A stretch of 64,000 nt of DNA from Slackia piriformis YIT 12062 (GTDB lineage Bacteria > Actinomycetota > Coriobacteriia > Coriobacteriales > Eggerthellaceae), in NCBI RefSeq assembly GCF_000296445.1, contig NZ_JH815198.1, forward strand, positions 453,501 to 517,500. The letters run 5' to 3'. Positions 52,777 through 61,662 of the stretch are shown here, piece by piece. Each line of letters starts with the position of its first letter. Position 1 is the first letter of the stretch. The notes below the pieces were generated by a model that saw only the letters and a list, made by a program, of their open reading frames with translations, made no database searches and was not told where the DNA came from. A program made the translations under genes and the position numbers.

Positions 52777-53325
52777 ATAGCAGCTCAGGAGCCAAGGCTC
52801 AACGACGAAATTCGTACTCGCGAATGCCGCTTGATCGGTTACGACGGATCTCAGATGGGCATCTTCAGCACTCGCGAGGCTCAGCGCATCGCTGATGAGC
52901 AGGGTCTCGATTTGGTGGAAATCGCACCGAACGCAGAACCGCCCGTATGCCGAATCATGGACTACGGCAAGTTCAAGTACGACCAGGCAATCAAGGCGAA
53001 GCAGGCCCGCAAGAATCAGACGAAGATCGAAATCAAGGAAATGAAATTCCGTCCCAAGATTGACGTCGGCGATTACACCACCAAGAAGAAGCACGTGCTT
53101 CGTTTCTTGGAGGGCGGCGCGAAAGTCAAGATCACGATCATGTTCCGTGGTCGCGAGATGGCTCACCCCGAACAGGGCCTTTCCATTCTCGAACGTTTGG
53201 CAGACGACCTCAAGGACGTAGCCGTTATCGAGAATGCGCCGAAGATGGAAGGCCGCAACATGCACATGCTCATTGCTCCGTTGCCGGCAAGTGCGAAAAA
53301 GGCAGCAGAAAAAGACGCCAAATAA
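52777..53325 (+). CDS. infC: Translation initiation factor IF-3, probable ATA start
   Basis: 182 residues: [30 protein letters not shown], then [26 protein letters not shown], and the C-domain [25 protein letters not shown] (52763-52768) lies 8 nt before ATA at 52777, perfect spacing, while no ATG is near; GTG at 52768 overlaps the Shine-Dalgarno. infC is known for rare start codons (ATT in E. coli) that make IF-3 limit its own synthesis, so ATA is the best reading. The frame is open further upstream through the attenuator, which argues against an earlier start. Confidence 0.9.
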   Translation: MAAQEPRLNDEIRTRECRLIGYDGSQMGIFSTREAQRIADEQGLDLVEIAPNAEPPVCRIMDYGKFKYDQAIKAKQARKNQTKIEIKEMKFRPKIDVGDYTTKKKHVLRFLEGGAKVKITIMFRGREMAHPEQGLSILERLADDLKDVAVIENAPKMEGRNMHMLIAPLPASAKKAAEKDAK

Positions 53326-53363
53326 CTGAGGCGCCGAAACGAGTAGGAGAAAGGACATACGTC

Positions 53364-53561
53364 ATGCCTAAGATGAAGACTCGCAAGGGCACTGCCAAGC
53401 GCTTCCGCGTTACCGGCTCTGGCAAGATCATGCGTGCCAAGGCTTTCAAGAGCCACATCAAGACCAAGAAGAGCCCCAAGCGCATCCGTAATTTCCGCCA
53501 TGAGACCGAACTCTCCGCAGCAGACCGCAAGGTCGTCGGCAAGAACCTCGGTATCCGTTAA
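53364..53561 (+). CDS. rpmI: Ribosomal protein bL35
   Basis: 65 residues, the standard length: [29 protein letters not shown] [18 protein letters not shown] and a C-terminal VVGKNLGIR. Large-subunit protein. AGGAGAAAGGA precedes the ATG. Middle gene of infC-rpmI-rplT. Confidence 0.97.
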   Translation: MPKMKTRKGTAKRFRVTGSGKIMRAKAFKSHIKTKKSPKRIRNFRHETELSAADRKVVGKNLGIR

Positions 53562-53578
53562 TCAAGGAGTGATAGTCA

Positions 53579-53935
53579 ATGCCTCGTGTAAAGCGTGCAG
53601 TTTCCGCCCATAAGAAGCGTCGCGTCATTCTCAACCGTGCAAAGGGTTACTACGGCGCGAAATCCCGTACCTACCGTGCTGCTAAAGAGCAGGTCCAGCA
53701 CTCGCTGCAGTACCAGTACCGCGATCGTCGCAACAAGAAGCGCGAGATTCGTCGTCTCTGGATTACCCGCATCAACGCTGCGGCTCGCATCAACGGTATG
53801 TCTTATTCCGTGTTCATGAACGGTCTTAAGAAGGCTGGCGTCGAGCTCGACCGCAAGGTTCTTTCCGACATGGCCATCTCCGACCCCGACGCATTTGCTC
53901 AGCTCGTCGAGGTTGCCAAGGCTGTTCAGAAATAA
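53579..53935 (+). CDS. rplT: Ribosomal protein bL20
   Basis: 118 residues: [45 protein letters not shown], and the C-terminal domain [26 protein letters not shown]. It binds 23S rRNA early in 50S assembly and in Bacillus represses its own operon through the leader. AAGGAG lies 9 bp before the ATG. Confidence 0.97.
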   Translation: MPRVKRAVSAHKKRRVILNRAKGYYGAKSRTYRAAKEQVQHSLQYQYRDRRNKKREIRRLWITRINAAARINGMSYSVFMNGLKKAGVELDRKVLSDMAISDPDAFAQLVEVAKAVQK

Positions 53936-53950
53936 CCTCTACCCCGTATG

Positions 53951-53978
53951 AAAAGGGCCGCATATGCGGCCCTTTTTG
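53951..53978 (+). terminator. Terminator of infC-rpmI-rplT
   Basis: AAAAGGGCCGCATATGCGGCCCTTTTT, a near-perfect palindrome with a T tract. The A-rich left side means it can also end the opposing surface-protein transcript. Confidence 0.9.
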
Positions 53979-54053
53979 CATGGTGCATGTTCGGTGATTG
54001 GTCGGGCATGCCGCACCTGCACCATGGTAGGGCGGACTCGTAGGCGCGTTTGC

Positions 54054-57000
54054 CTACGATTCCTCTTCCAAAGAGGCCCTTCTTCGCGCATACCAAAGAT
54101 ATGCGGCGCTCCCTGCGGCCAGCACTCCCGAAATTGTCGCAGCAGACGATCCCCAATCGGCCGTTTTCGCAAACGGCGTCGCAGGCTCCTTTTCGTTTTC
54201 GACGATGACGATCTGTACTTCGTTCGTGTCTTCGACGCGAAATGTCGTCGCGTCTTTTGCCCGCCGGTATCCGCTCGGCGCTTCGTGTTCGACGATTGTA
54301 TATTCCGCTCCGGGAACGAGGCGGGTGAATGTCTGCGGTTCTTGCGGCGAGGCGGACCATCGAGAAACCCCCTCGGCGCAAGGGACGGGTTCGCCCTTTT
54401 CGTCGACGAGCTCGAATTCTCCTCCTTCCAGCAGCGCGTTACGTATATCCGAGCCTTGGCGCAATGTCTCCGATTCTTCGGTCTGATTCCTGTTCATGTT
54501 TTGGTATGCGTCCCGGTCGACTTTGAAGATGGACACCTTGGTGAAATCGTTCTCAAGAGCCACGCTTCCTTCGATTGCGCCGTGGGGCGCAGCCTCTTGG
54601 TGCGATTGGTCCGGTTCGTCTTCCTTCTGCTCTTGTTTCTGATCCTGCGCTTGCGTCGAAGTCGCGTTTTCCTCTTCGTAGGCCGCAAAGTCGCTGTACC
54701 AGCGTCCGTCGGGGGAGAGATAGAGCGCCGCCTCAGCATGCTGCGTGGGGTATCCGAGGTCGATGCGGCTTTCCGCCTCGACGATTCGGTAGGTCGCATC
54801 GCGGGGAAACTTAGAGAAGACGGCCTTTCCTTCGCTGTCTGTCGAGGCGCTCAAGAAAGGAGCGTCCTCTTCAATCGCGCTTGATCTTTCGGTTCGGTAC
54901 ACGTCGAGCACGACGCCTTCGATAGGCTCTTTCGAGGCCTTGTCCTTCTTGGTCGCCACGAGGCGGCAGGGCTGCTCCTCGATCGTTATGCCCTCTTCCA
55001 CGATTGCAACGGTCTGGCTTTCGTAGGAAAGCGTCACTTCGCGGGGTTCGCTTTCCGCCACGTAGCCGTCAGGAGATGCGGTTTCTACGATTAGATACGT
55101 CACGGAGCCGTTTCCAAGAGACAGACCCTCTACCGTCCAGGCCCCCTGCTCGTCGGTCTCTACCGTTTGAACCACGTCGCCCTTTTTGTAATGGACGGTT
55201 CCATCGGGGGTTGCTATGTCGTCTTTCGCGATGATTTCGTAGCGTGCTCCCGCGACGGCCTCTTTGCTCTCTGCGTCTATTTTTGCTGCCTTGATCGTTC
55301 CCGTTGCGGCCTCGTTGGGAAGGTCTATCTCCAGAAGGTCATCGCTTGCCCAGTCGTGCTCTTCGCTTACTTCGAAATAGACCGGTTCCGTTCGCAGCAG
55401 ATAAGGTGCCACGGCTTCTACTTCTCTGATGGCGTAGGACCCGTAGGCGAGCTTTTCGGGGAATTGCACGATTCCTGAAGCAGGGATGGAAAAGACCGAG
55501 ACTTTGTGGCTGTCGGGGTAGTGCGCGTCGAATTCCACGACCTCATACGTTCCGTCCTCTCCTTTCCTGAGGAGCTCTATGAGCGTTCCCGGCTTTCCTA
55601 TGGTCTTGCCGCTTGCGGCATCGGTCTTCCGAATTCGAACAGGAGAGGCTATGAGGCGGTCTTCTAGGATAAAGAACACCTCCTGTCCCTCCGCGTGCAC
55701 TTCTATATGGCAAATGGGCTCTAGGAGGGCCAGAGAGGGGTTCGGGCACGATGTTTCGACCAGCGTATAGCTTCCGTACACGAGGGCGCCGCGTTCCTGC
55801 GAGCCTTTGTTCGATTCGGGCGAGGCAAGGCTTCTGCTCGAAAAGCGACCGTCCGCGCCCGATGTGACCGACCCGATGTACGATCCTTTCAAGACGGTTC
55901 CGTCGCTATTTTTTATCGGCAGCCCGAAAGCGTCGAGCACTTCGGTGACTTCGTAGCCTTTTGCCTCCAGCGACCCATCGTCTTCGAGCCAGAATGCGAA
56001 CTCGCAGTCCGCAAGAGGGGAGCGGATTTCTTCCTCGCTCGACCCGTCGTATTTCGCCCCGCAGATGTCTCCTCGCACGATTTGCTCCGCATGCTCGTGC
56101 ACGGGCATCTCGAATTCCGGTTCGTGCGAATTGGGTGTAAGCTCTACCTCCATCCATCCGTCATGCTGGCTTCCGCCGTAGTCGTCCAGGACATATCCCG
56201 GGGAAGGTTGAACCTCGCGTATGCGCGCCTTTCCCCGAGGAAGCTTCTCGAAGACGGCGACCCATGCCTCTCTAGATTCGTCCCATGTCGTTTTTGCTTG
56301 GTGAACCTTGCCTTTTGAGTCGACAAGTTCGTAAAGCGCCCCTTCGAGGGATGCGTGCCCCTGTGCGCCGCCATTCGTCTCGCAGTCTACCTTCTTCAGG
56401 ATAAGTCTGACGCTGCAGGGGCTGTCGGCGAGTTCTATTACCTCGGAGCCTCTCTCGACGTGGAAGCGTTTCGGCTCGCTCCATGGGACGAATCCCAAAG
56501 GAGCCTCGTCTTCTCTGATCCATACGTCGCAATTCGGAGGGAGGCTTACTGCGGCGGACCCGCTTGCATCGGTGGTAAAGGAGGTTATCAGCCCCGACAA
56601 CTCTTCGCCGTCGAAGCTTTCGAATACGCTGAAGGACGCGCCCTCGAGAGAGTACGATCCCTCTTCCGTGCCGTCGGCTACCGAGATGTCGGCAGAGGTT
56701 TTCCTGATGGTTATGTCGATGAGGTTTTCAAGGGGGGCGTGTATCCAGTAGCAGTCGGCGTGTTTGGCCGAGATGCGCGAGATGGCATTGCCTGGAACCG
56801 TTCCCGCGACAACCCCGTCGGCATGGCCGCTGGAATGCCAGGCTTTGTCTTCCGAGGGCGAATCGCCCCAGAAAAACATGACATGGCAGTCAGCTCCGGG
56901 CGCATTCCAGTCGTTTGGTTCTGCGATGATGATGTCCCCTTTGCGAAGCTCCCCGCTGGAGAGAAGCTCTTCTTTCGACTGGTACTCCTTTTTCATGGAG

Positions 57001-57491
57001 GCGTGGTCGTCGAGAAAGCACTTCCATCGTGAAAGGTTCGCCTTGTTCCCCCTGTTATAGCCAGACGAACCGACGTACGAACCCACGATGTCGCAATCGG
57101 CCCCGCATGCCTCGAAGACCGCGACGAGAAAGCCCGCGCAGTTCATGTAGGACTGTCCGTTCTCTTTCGGTCGGCCGTTCGGATGCCAGCAATCCCAGCT
57201 ATCGATGCTTCCTCCTTCGCCGTTCGGGCCCGTGTTGCCAAACGGCGTGGAGAGGTAGTAGGAGTCGTGCTCGTGGGCGGAGAGCTCGTCGACGATACGT
57301 TTCGATGCTCCTAGGTAGACGTCCAGGGGCACGAAGGCTTCATTGGGGGTGGACGCTGACGGGGCGGGGGAGGCATGCGCGATTTTGGAAGGTGCAGCAG
57401 CGGACGCCACGGCGCCGGCCGCCGCGGCAAGAAGCGAGCGTCGCGTGATGCAGGCGCTTTCCGACGGAAGGTTGTTCTCATGTGCAGGCAT
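54054..57491 (-). CDS. Cell-surface protein: cysteine-peptidase-like domain plus Cna-B repeats
   Basis: 1145 residues. A twin-arginine-like signal (TRRSLLAAAAGAVASAAA, ~16-40). Residues ~55-260 resemble an NlpC/P60- or CHAP-like papain fold: Cys118 in SYMNCAGFLVAVFEACG and His203 in GADCHVMFFWGD. Then several Cna-B/SpaA beta-sandwich domains (~265-1080) marked by repeats such as YSLEGASFSVFE, GARYEIIAK and GGEFELVDEKGE, with closing YTIVE(H/T) strands. A Ser/Gln/Glu linker precedes the last one. The end is PFAKTADWG, a hydrophobic helix and RRRASLEEES, a sortase-like tail without LPXTG. AAAGGAG precedes the ATG. It is probably wall-attached; adhesion or peptidoglycan hydrolysis is inference. 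Confidence 0.8.
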   Translation of the reverse strand: MPAHENNLPSESACITRRSLLAAAAGAVASAAAPSKIAHASPAPSASTPNEAFVPLDVYLGASKRIVDELSAHEHDSYYLSTPFGNTGPNGEGGSIDSWDCWHPNGRPKENGQSYMNCAGFLVAVFEACGADCDIVGSYVGSSGYNRGNKANLSRWKCFLDDHASMKKEYQSKEELLSSGELRKGDIIIAEPNDWNAPGADCHVMFFWGDSPSEDKAWHSSGHADGVVAGTVPGNAISRISAKHADCYWIHAPLENLIDITIRKTSADISVADGTEEGSYSLEGASFSVFESFDGEELSGLITSFTTDASGSAAVSLPPNCDVWIREDEAPLGFVPWSEPKRFHVERGSEVIELADSPCSVRLILKKVDCETNGGAQGHASLEGALYELVDSKGKVHQAKTTWDESREAWVAVFEKLPRGKARIREVQPSPGYVLDDYGGSQHDGWMEVELTPNSHEPEFEMPVHEHAEQIVRGDICGAKYDGSSEEEIRSPLADCEFAFWLEDDGSLEAKGYEVTEVLDAFGLPIKNSDGTVLKGSYIGSVTSGADGRFSSRSLASPESNKGSQERGALVYGSYTLVETSCPNPSLALLEPICHIEVHAEGQEVFFILEDRLIASPVRIRKTDAASGKTIGKPGTLIELLRKGEDGTYEVVEFDAHYPDSHKVSVFSIPASGIVQFPEKLAYGSYAIREVEAVAPYLLRTEPVYFEVSEEHDWASDDLLEIDLPNEAATGTIKAAKIDAESKEAVAGARYEIIAKDDIATPDGTVHYKKGDVVQTVETDEQGAWTVEGLSLGNGSVTYLIVETASPDGYVAESEPREVTLSYESQTVAIVEEGITIEEQPCRLVATKKDKASKEPIEGVVLDVYRTERSSAIEEDAPFLSASTDSEGKAVFSKFPRDATYRIVEAESRIDLGYPTQHAEAALYLSPDGRWYSDFAAYEEENATSTQAQDQKQEQKEDEPDQSHQEAAPHGAIEGSVALENDFTKVSIFKVDRDAYQNMNRNQTEESETLRQGSDIRNALLEGGEFELVDEKGEPVPCAEGVSRWSASPQEPQTFTRLVPGAEYTIVEHEAPSGYRRAKDATTFRVEDTNEVQIVIVENEKEPATPFAKTADWGSSAATISGVLAAGSAAYLWYARRRASLEEES

Positions 57492-57711
57492 GGCCGCTCC
57501 TTTCAGTAAAGCTTGGTCTCATGGTACGGAGGCGGCCTTGGCGCTTCTTTGGCGGAATCCTTCGGGAACCTTGGCGAGAAATGGCGCATATCATGCGGCG
57601 GTCTTGGCCGAATGGCGGCCTGAGCTATCGCGCATGATTCGCGCGCGAGGCGGCGGTATTTCGCGGGATTGCGTGGCGAAAAAAGTTTTCAAAAAAAGTT
57701 GGAAAAAGTTG
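57492..57711. other. Non-coding stretch between the surface-protein gene and tRNA-Ala
   Basis: No gene supported. The last ~40 bp (57678-57711) are A-rich (AAAAAAGTTTTCAAAAAAAG), consistent with an UP-like element for the strong tRNA-Ala promoter. Confidence 0.45.
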
Positions 57712-57739
57712 TTGACCCTCAAAATCGATTCTGTATAAT
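57712..57739 (+). promoter_or_regulatory. Promoter of tRNA-Ala
   Basis: TTGACC (57712-57717), 16 bp, TATAAT (57734-57739). Start near 57746, 40 bp ahead of the tRNA, preceded by A tracts. Confidence 0.85.
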
Positions 57740-57785
57740 AAGTTCTCGCACCGCGCAAGAGAAAATAACTCAGAGCGGATGATAC

Positions 57786-57861
57786 GGGGCCTTAGCTCAG
57801 CTGGGAGAGCGCATGGCTGGCAGCCATGAGGTCAGGGGTTCGATCCCCCTAGGCTCCACCA
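57786..57861 (+). tRNA. tRNA-Ala (anticodon GGC)
   Basis: Acceptor GGGGCCT/AGGCTCC (one G-T pair), D-arm GCTC/GAGC, anticodon stem CATGG/CCATG with loop CTGGCAG and anticodon GGC at 57819-57821, T-arm AGGGG-TTCGATC-CCCCT, discriminator A and encoded CCA. Confidence 0.96.
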
Positions 57862-57871
57862 TTGAAACATC

Positions 57872-57898
57872 AGACCAGGACATTGTCCTGGTCTTTTT
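57872..57898 (+). terminator. Terminator of tRNA-Ala
   Basis: AGACCAGGAC (57872-57881), loop ATT, GTCCTGGTCT (57885-57894), then TTTTATTTTTTTG. Confidence 0.92.
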
Positions 57899-57959
57899 AT
57901 TTTTTTGTTCAAATGGGGTGCGAAGGGGGAGCGGCAGCTTGGACTTTCTTCACGCCGGC

Positions 57960-58150
57960 GTTTTGTTCACCCTGCCCGTAGGGAGGGGTCTTGAACCCCT
58001 GAATACAGATCACGTGAAGATACGAGTCGGCGTTCTTCCAAGGCCTCAAAGCGTGGTTTTTCAAAACCTATAAACGTAGAGGCTTGGCGCACGGCGGCAT
58101 CTCGACAGCAGAACGCCCTCTTGGCCTTGGAGGACAAGAGGGCGTTTATT
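57960..58150 (+). ncRNA. Possible small RNA between two plus-strand terminators
   Basis: Non-coding gap of 276 bp before mrp. It holds CCCT/AGGG and AGGGGT-CTTGA-ACCCCT hairpins (~57970-58000), GGTTT-TTCA-AAACC (~58055), and ends with ACGCCCTCTTG/CAAGAGGGCGT (58113-58123/58135-58145) followed by TTATTTG, a plus-strand terminator. No plus-strand gene lies between it and the tRNA terminator. On the minus strand part of it looks like a tRNA T-arm (AGGGG-TTCAAGA-CCCCT) without the rest of a tRNA. No convincing promoter is seen. Confidence 0.35.
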
Positions 58151-58174
58151 TGCGTAAAGGAGGGCAGAAAGGGC

Positions 58175-59014
58175 CTACAGTACGTCAAGAACCGGTTTGA
58201 GGGCGTCTTTGACGTCGTAGCGCTCCACTTCGCCGGCATCGACCAGGGTTGCAATAGCGGGATCCATGGGCAGGGTTGCATATGAAGGTATGTCGTAGCG
58301 CTTCGCAACGTCTGCACCCTGGGGCTCGCCGAAGATGTAGTGCTTCTTGCCACAATCGTCGCATTCGAAGTAGGCCATGTTCTCCACCAGGGCAAGAACA
58401 TCCACCTTCATGTCGTGGGCAAGATTGACGGCTTTGCCCACGATCATGGCCACCAGTTCCTGCGGCGCAGATACGGTCACTATCCCGTCAAGGGGAATTT
58501 GTTGGAAAACAGTCAGCAAGACATCGCTTGTGCCCGGGGGCATATCGATCAGGAGGTAATCGAGCTCTCCCCAGTTCACCTCATTGAAGAACTGGCTGAT
58601 GATGCCAGAGACCACGGGCCCGCGCCACGCTACGGCCATGTCTTCCTGCGGGAGCATGAGATTGGTTGAAATCATCTTGATGCCGGATTCGGTCTCTCCG
58701 GGGTTCAAGCCGTTCGCATCGGCAGACAAGGGTCCCTTGACGCCGAAAGCCTTGGGGATGGAGGGGCCGGTCACGTCGGCGTCCATAATGCCGACGCGCT
58801 TTCCTGCTTTTTGAAGCTCCGATGCGAGAAGGCACGTGACGAGGGTTTTGCCGACGCCTCCCTTGCCCGAGACAACGCCGATCACCTTCGTGATCTTCGA
58901 TGCGGCGTTGGGGGAGAGCTTTTGCGGCTCCGTGCGCTCTCCGCAGGAGCTCGAGCAGGACCCGCAGTTGTGGGAGCATGTTTCGGGTGTTTGCTGTTCT
59001 GGGGTTTCGTTCAT
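58175..59014 (-). CDS. mrp: Mrp/NBP35-type Fe-S carrier ATPase
   Basis: 279 residues. The N-terminus is cysteine-rich (CSHNCGSCSSSCG, residues 13-25), an NBP35-like cluster site. The deviant Walker A is SGKGGVGKT (49-57), followed by GIMDADVTGPSIPK, the switch II-like DMPPGTSDVLL, and a CxxC pair in ECDDCGKKHYIF. Mrp/ApbC/NBP35 proteins carry Fe-S clusters to target enzymes, in keeping with the anaerobic, Fe-S-rich gene set here. AAAGAGGCG precedes the ATG. Confidence 0.9.
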   Translation of the reverse strand: MNETPEQQTPETCSHNCGSCSSSCGERTEPQKLSPNAASKITKVIGVVSGKGGVGKTLVTCLLASELQKAGKRVGIMDADVTGPSIPKAFGVKGPLSADANGLNPGETESGIKMISTNLMLPQEDMAVAWRGPVVSGIISQFFNEVNWGELDYLLIDMPPGTSDVLLTVFQQIPLDGIVTVSAPQELVAMIVGKAVNLAHDMKVDVLALVENMAYFECDDCGKKHYIFGEPQGADVAKRYDIPSYATLPMDPAIATLVDAGEVERYDVKDALKPVLDVL

Positions 59015-59145
59015 ATTCGCCTCTTTCGTGCGGCCTGGGCAATGCCCGGCTTTAATCTACCGCTCCATAATAGCACTACCGCAACCCCGGAGAACGCCCT
59101 TGCCTGCGTGCGGCAAGAGGGCCGCAGATCTTTCCCAGAAACAAA

Positions 59146-59173
59146 AGAAGCGAGCCCGTGGGGGCTCGCTTCT
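59146..59173 (-). terminator. Terminator after the penicillin-binding protein gene
   Basis: AGAAGCGAGCCC (59146-59157) pairs with GGGCTCGCTTCT (59162-59173), loop of 4; read on the minus strand it is followed by TTTTGTTTC. Confidence 0.88.
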
Positions 59174-59228
59174 TCGCGGAGACGTGTCGAAACCGGTCAC
59201 GCCAAGGTTTTTTGTGTGTCGAGGGAAT

Positions 59229-61595
59229 CTACGCGGCCGCTCGGTGGGCAACAAGCTGAGAAACCTCGTACACCGGTTGCCTTGCATAGAGCGCGCTGGG
59301 CGTCGGCGTGGGGTTCGGAGTAGGCTCTGGGTCGGGCGTCGGCTCCGGATCGGGAGTGGGCTCTGGGTCGGGCGTCGGCTCCGGATCGGGAGTGGGCTCC
59401 GGATCGGGCGTCGGTGTGGGGTCCGGATCGGGGGTGGGGTCGGTCGTGGGGCCGTTTGTTCCCGTATTGCCCGAGGAGTTGCCGTTGCTACCCGATTGGT
59501 TCGTGGACGAATCGGAAGAGCTGCTGTCGGAGGAATCGTCGGACTCCTCGTTTTCATCCTTCTCGTCTTTCTCGTCGTCCTCATCATCCTTCGAGACGGA
59601 CGAGCCTCCGAAAGAGTTCTTGTAATCGGGCTCGGGGGCGGGGGTGAATTCCTGGTTGGGGACGCCTTCGAGAGCATGTTCCATGACATAGCGCCAAATC
59701 TCCTGGCACCACGAATCGGTGTATAGCTCAAGCTGGTTGGAGCGATCGCCCGTCCATACTGCGCAGGAAAGCTGGGGCGTGTATCCGACGAACCAGAGAT
59801 CGTGCCAATTGTCCGTCGTTCCGGTTTTACCGGCTGCAATCTGTCCGGAAGAAAGGGCTGCCGCAGAGGCCGTTCCCATGGATTTGTAGATGACACCTTC
59901 GAGCGTCTGCGTGACCGCATAGGCTACCGATTTGGAAAGGACCTGCTCACCCTCTTGATTGGTGTTGTTGACCAGCTCGTTGCCGCTGCGGTCCGTTACG
60001 GTCAAGATGGCGGTGGCGTCATGATGCACGCCTTCTGCGGCGAATGTTCCGAAGGCTGAAGCCATCTCGGTGGTGTTCGCTTGGCCAACGCCAAGCGTCG
60101 TGGTGGCCACGGCGGGAAGCTTGTCGGCGGTCGGGTAGTTCACGAGCTTGCCTCCGCGCAGACCGAGACGTTCCTGCATGGCGACGATGCTTTCGGGCGT
60201 GATGCCGCTCTTCTCTGAATCTACGTAGGACAGGCGCACGAATCCGGTGTTGGAGGAGACGGCGATGGCGTCAGCGATGCTCAACGTGCCGTAGTTTTGC
60301 TGGCCGTAGTTATAGATGGATGCTCCGTTGACTTTGACGGGGCCGCGGTCGCAGTTGATGCGGGTTGCCGGATTGATGCCCTTTTCGATGGCGTCTGCAA
60401 GGGTGAACGCCTTGGCGGTAGAGCCGATCTGACGGCCGTCGGAGCTTGTCGCGATGTTAAGCTGATCGCCCTCGTAGAAATTCTTGCCGCCGATCATGGC
60501 TTTGATGAATCCGGTGTTCGGGTCGACGAGGGTAAGGGCAAACTCCTGCCCTTGCTTCACCGCGCCGCTTTCATATTGGATGGCAACGGCTTCTTCTGCG
60601 TATTCCTGCATGACGGGGTCGAGGCTCGTCACGATGGTGAGACCGCCCTCGAAAAGCTTGTCGTACGTGACGCCTTTTGCGAGATATTCGTCGCTTTGCA
60701 GCAGGTCGCGAACGTAGGTCGTGAACCATTCGTATTTGTATACGCCATTCGTTCCCTCTTCGGGGGCAACGTTGAGGTTGAGGTCTTCCGCTATTGCGGC
60801 ATTGTATTCGTCCTCGGTGATGACACCGTTGGTGAGCATGCGGGAAAGAACCACGTTGCGGCGCTGAATGGAGGATTCCGGATTGGTGACGGGATTGTAC
60901 AGCGTGGGCGAGTTCGGGATGCCGATAAGCGTCGCCGCCTGCGCGATGGTTAGTTCGTTGGAGTGCTTCGAATAATAATGCTGGGCGGCGGCCTCGATGC
61001 CGTGGCAGCCATCGCCGTAATTGATGGTGTTGAGGTACATGAGAAGAATCTCGTCTTTCGAGTAGATTTGCTCGAGTTTGACGGCGAGATCGATTTCGCG
61101 CACCTTGCGCTTGATCGAGATGTCGGTCATCTCGTCGGCGATGATGGTATTGCGCACATACTGCTGCGTAATAGTGGAGGCTCCCTCCTGGCCTCCTGCC
61201 AGGTTTACGAAAAGGGCTCGCACGATGCCTTGCAGGTCGACGCCTTTATGCTCGTAGAAACGAACGTCTTCGGTGGCGACGGTTCCTTGGGCAACGTAGG
61301 CTCCCGCTTCGTCAAGCGAAGAGAGAGGCTCGCGTTTTTCCAGGTAAAGCTCCGCCAAGACAGTGCCCGTGCCGGTGGACGGGTCGTAATCGTTGGCGTA
61401 GATCGTAGATTGCTCGGGAAGCTGGAAGGCATCCGTGTCGTTGACGTCTGGCAAGTCTTTGCACCATTCGTCGACAAGCGCCATAGCGCCCTGATAGCAA
61501 CCGAATAAGGCCGCTCCGATACCCACCGTAACGACGAGTACGGTCCACAGCCCAGCGTGTGCGCGCGATTCGCGCTGTTTTCTCCGTGATTTCAT
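59229..61595 (-). CDS. Class A penicillin-binding protein
   Basis: 788 residues from ATG 61595; an ATG at 61625 is also in frame and neither has a good ribosome site. A cytoplasmic basic start, one membrane helix (~15-36), a GT51 transglycosylase domain (ATEDVRFYEHKG, GGASTITQQ-like EGASTITQQYVRN), and a transpeptidase domain with the serine motif GSTAK, SSN and KTGTT. The tail is Asp/Glu/Ser-rich, then Pro-Asp-Pro-Glu repeats, then PVYEVSQLVAHRAAA. It polymerises and cross-links peptidoglycan outside the membrane. Mrp is downstream; the U32 gene is divergent. Confidence 0.9.
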   Translation of the reverse strand: MKSRRKQRESRAHAGLWTVLVVTVGIGAALFGCYQGAMALVDEWCKDLPDVNDTDAFQLPEQSTIYANDYDPSTGTGTVLAELYLEKREPLSSLDEAGAYVAQGTVATEDVRFYEHKGVDLQGIVRALFVNLAGGQEGASTITQQYVRNTIIADEMTDISIKRKVREIDLAVKLEQIYSKDEILLMYLNTINYGDGCHGIEAAAQHYYSKHSNELTIAQAATLIGIPNSPTLYNPVTNPESSIQRRNVVLSRMLTNGVITEDEYNAAIAEDLNLNVAPEEGTNGVYKYEWFTTYVRDLLQSDEYLAKGVTYDKLFEGGLTIVTSLDPVMQEYAEEAVAIQYESGAVKQGQEFALTLVDPNTGFIKAMIGGKNFYEGDQLNIATSSDGRQIGSTAKAFTLADAIEKGINPATRINCDRGPVKVNGASIYNYGQQNYGTLSIADAIAVSSNTGFVRLSYVDSEKSGITPESIVAMQERLGLRGGKLVNYPTADKLPAVATTTLGVGQANTTEMASAFGTFAAEGVHHDATAILTVTDRSGNELVNNTNQEGEQVLSKSVAYAVTQTLEGVIYKSMGTASAAALSSGQIAAGKTGTTDNWHDLWFVGYTPQLSCAVWTGDRSNQLELYTDSWCQEIWRYVMEHALEGVPNQEFTPAPEPDYKNSFGGSSVSKDDEDDEKDEKDENEESDDSSDSSSSDSSTNQSGSNGNSSGNTGTNGPTTDPTPDPDPTPTPDPEPTPDPEPTPDPEPTPDPEPTPDPEPTPNPTPTPSALYARQPVYEVSQLVAHRAAA
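59323..59412 (-). repeat. Five 18-bp tandem repeats in the PBP tail
   Basis: Units of 18 bp (PDPEPT per unit) with two alternating variants, GGCTCTGGGTCGGGCGTC and GGCTCCGGATCGGGAGTG. Degenerate copies continue to about 59440. Such an array is prone to length change. Confidence 0.85.
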
Positions 61596-61662
61596 GATGG
61601 CTACGATACCCGAAAGCGGTATCATTCGCAAAGTTGCTTATACGACGATAAGGATTTTTTCC

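Noticed and set aside
57985..58001. A tRNA gene on the minus strand at the T-arm-like hairpin
   Set aside because: No D-arm, anticodon arm or matching acceptor strand exists upstream on the minus strand.
57813..58073. 86-residue frame overlapping tRNA-Ala
   Set aside because: It begins inside the tRNA, crosses its terminator and has no ribosome binding site.
59308..59625. 105-residue Gly/Ser/Val-repeat frame on the plus strand
   Set aside because: It is the antisense of the repeat tail of the penicillin-binding protein; GC-rich repeats keep the opposite frame open.
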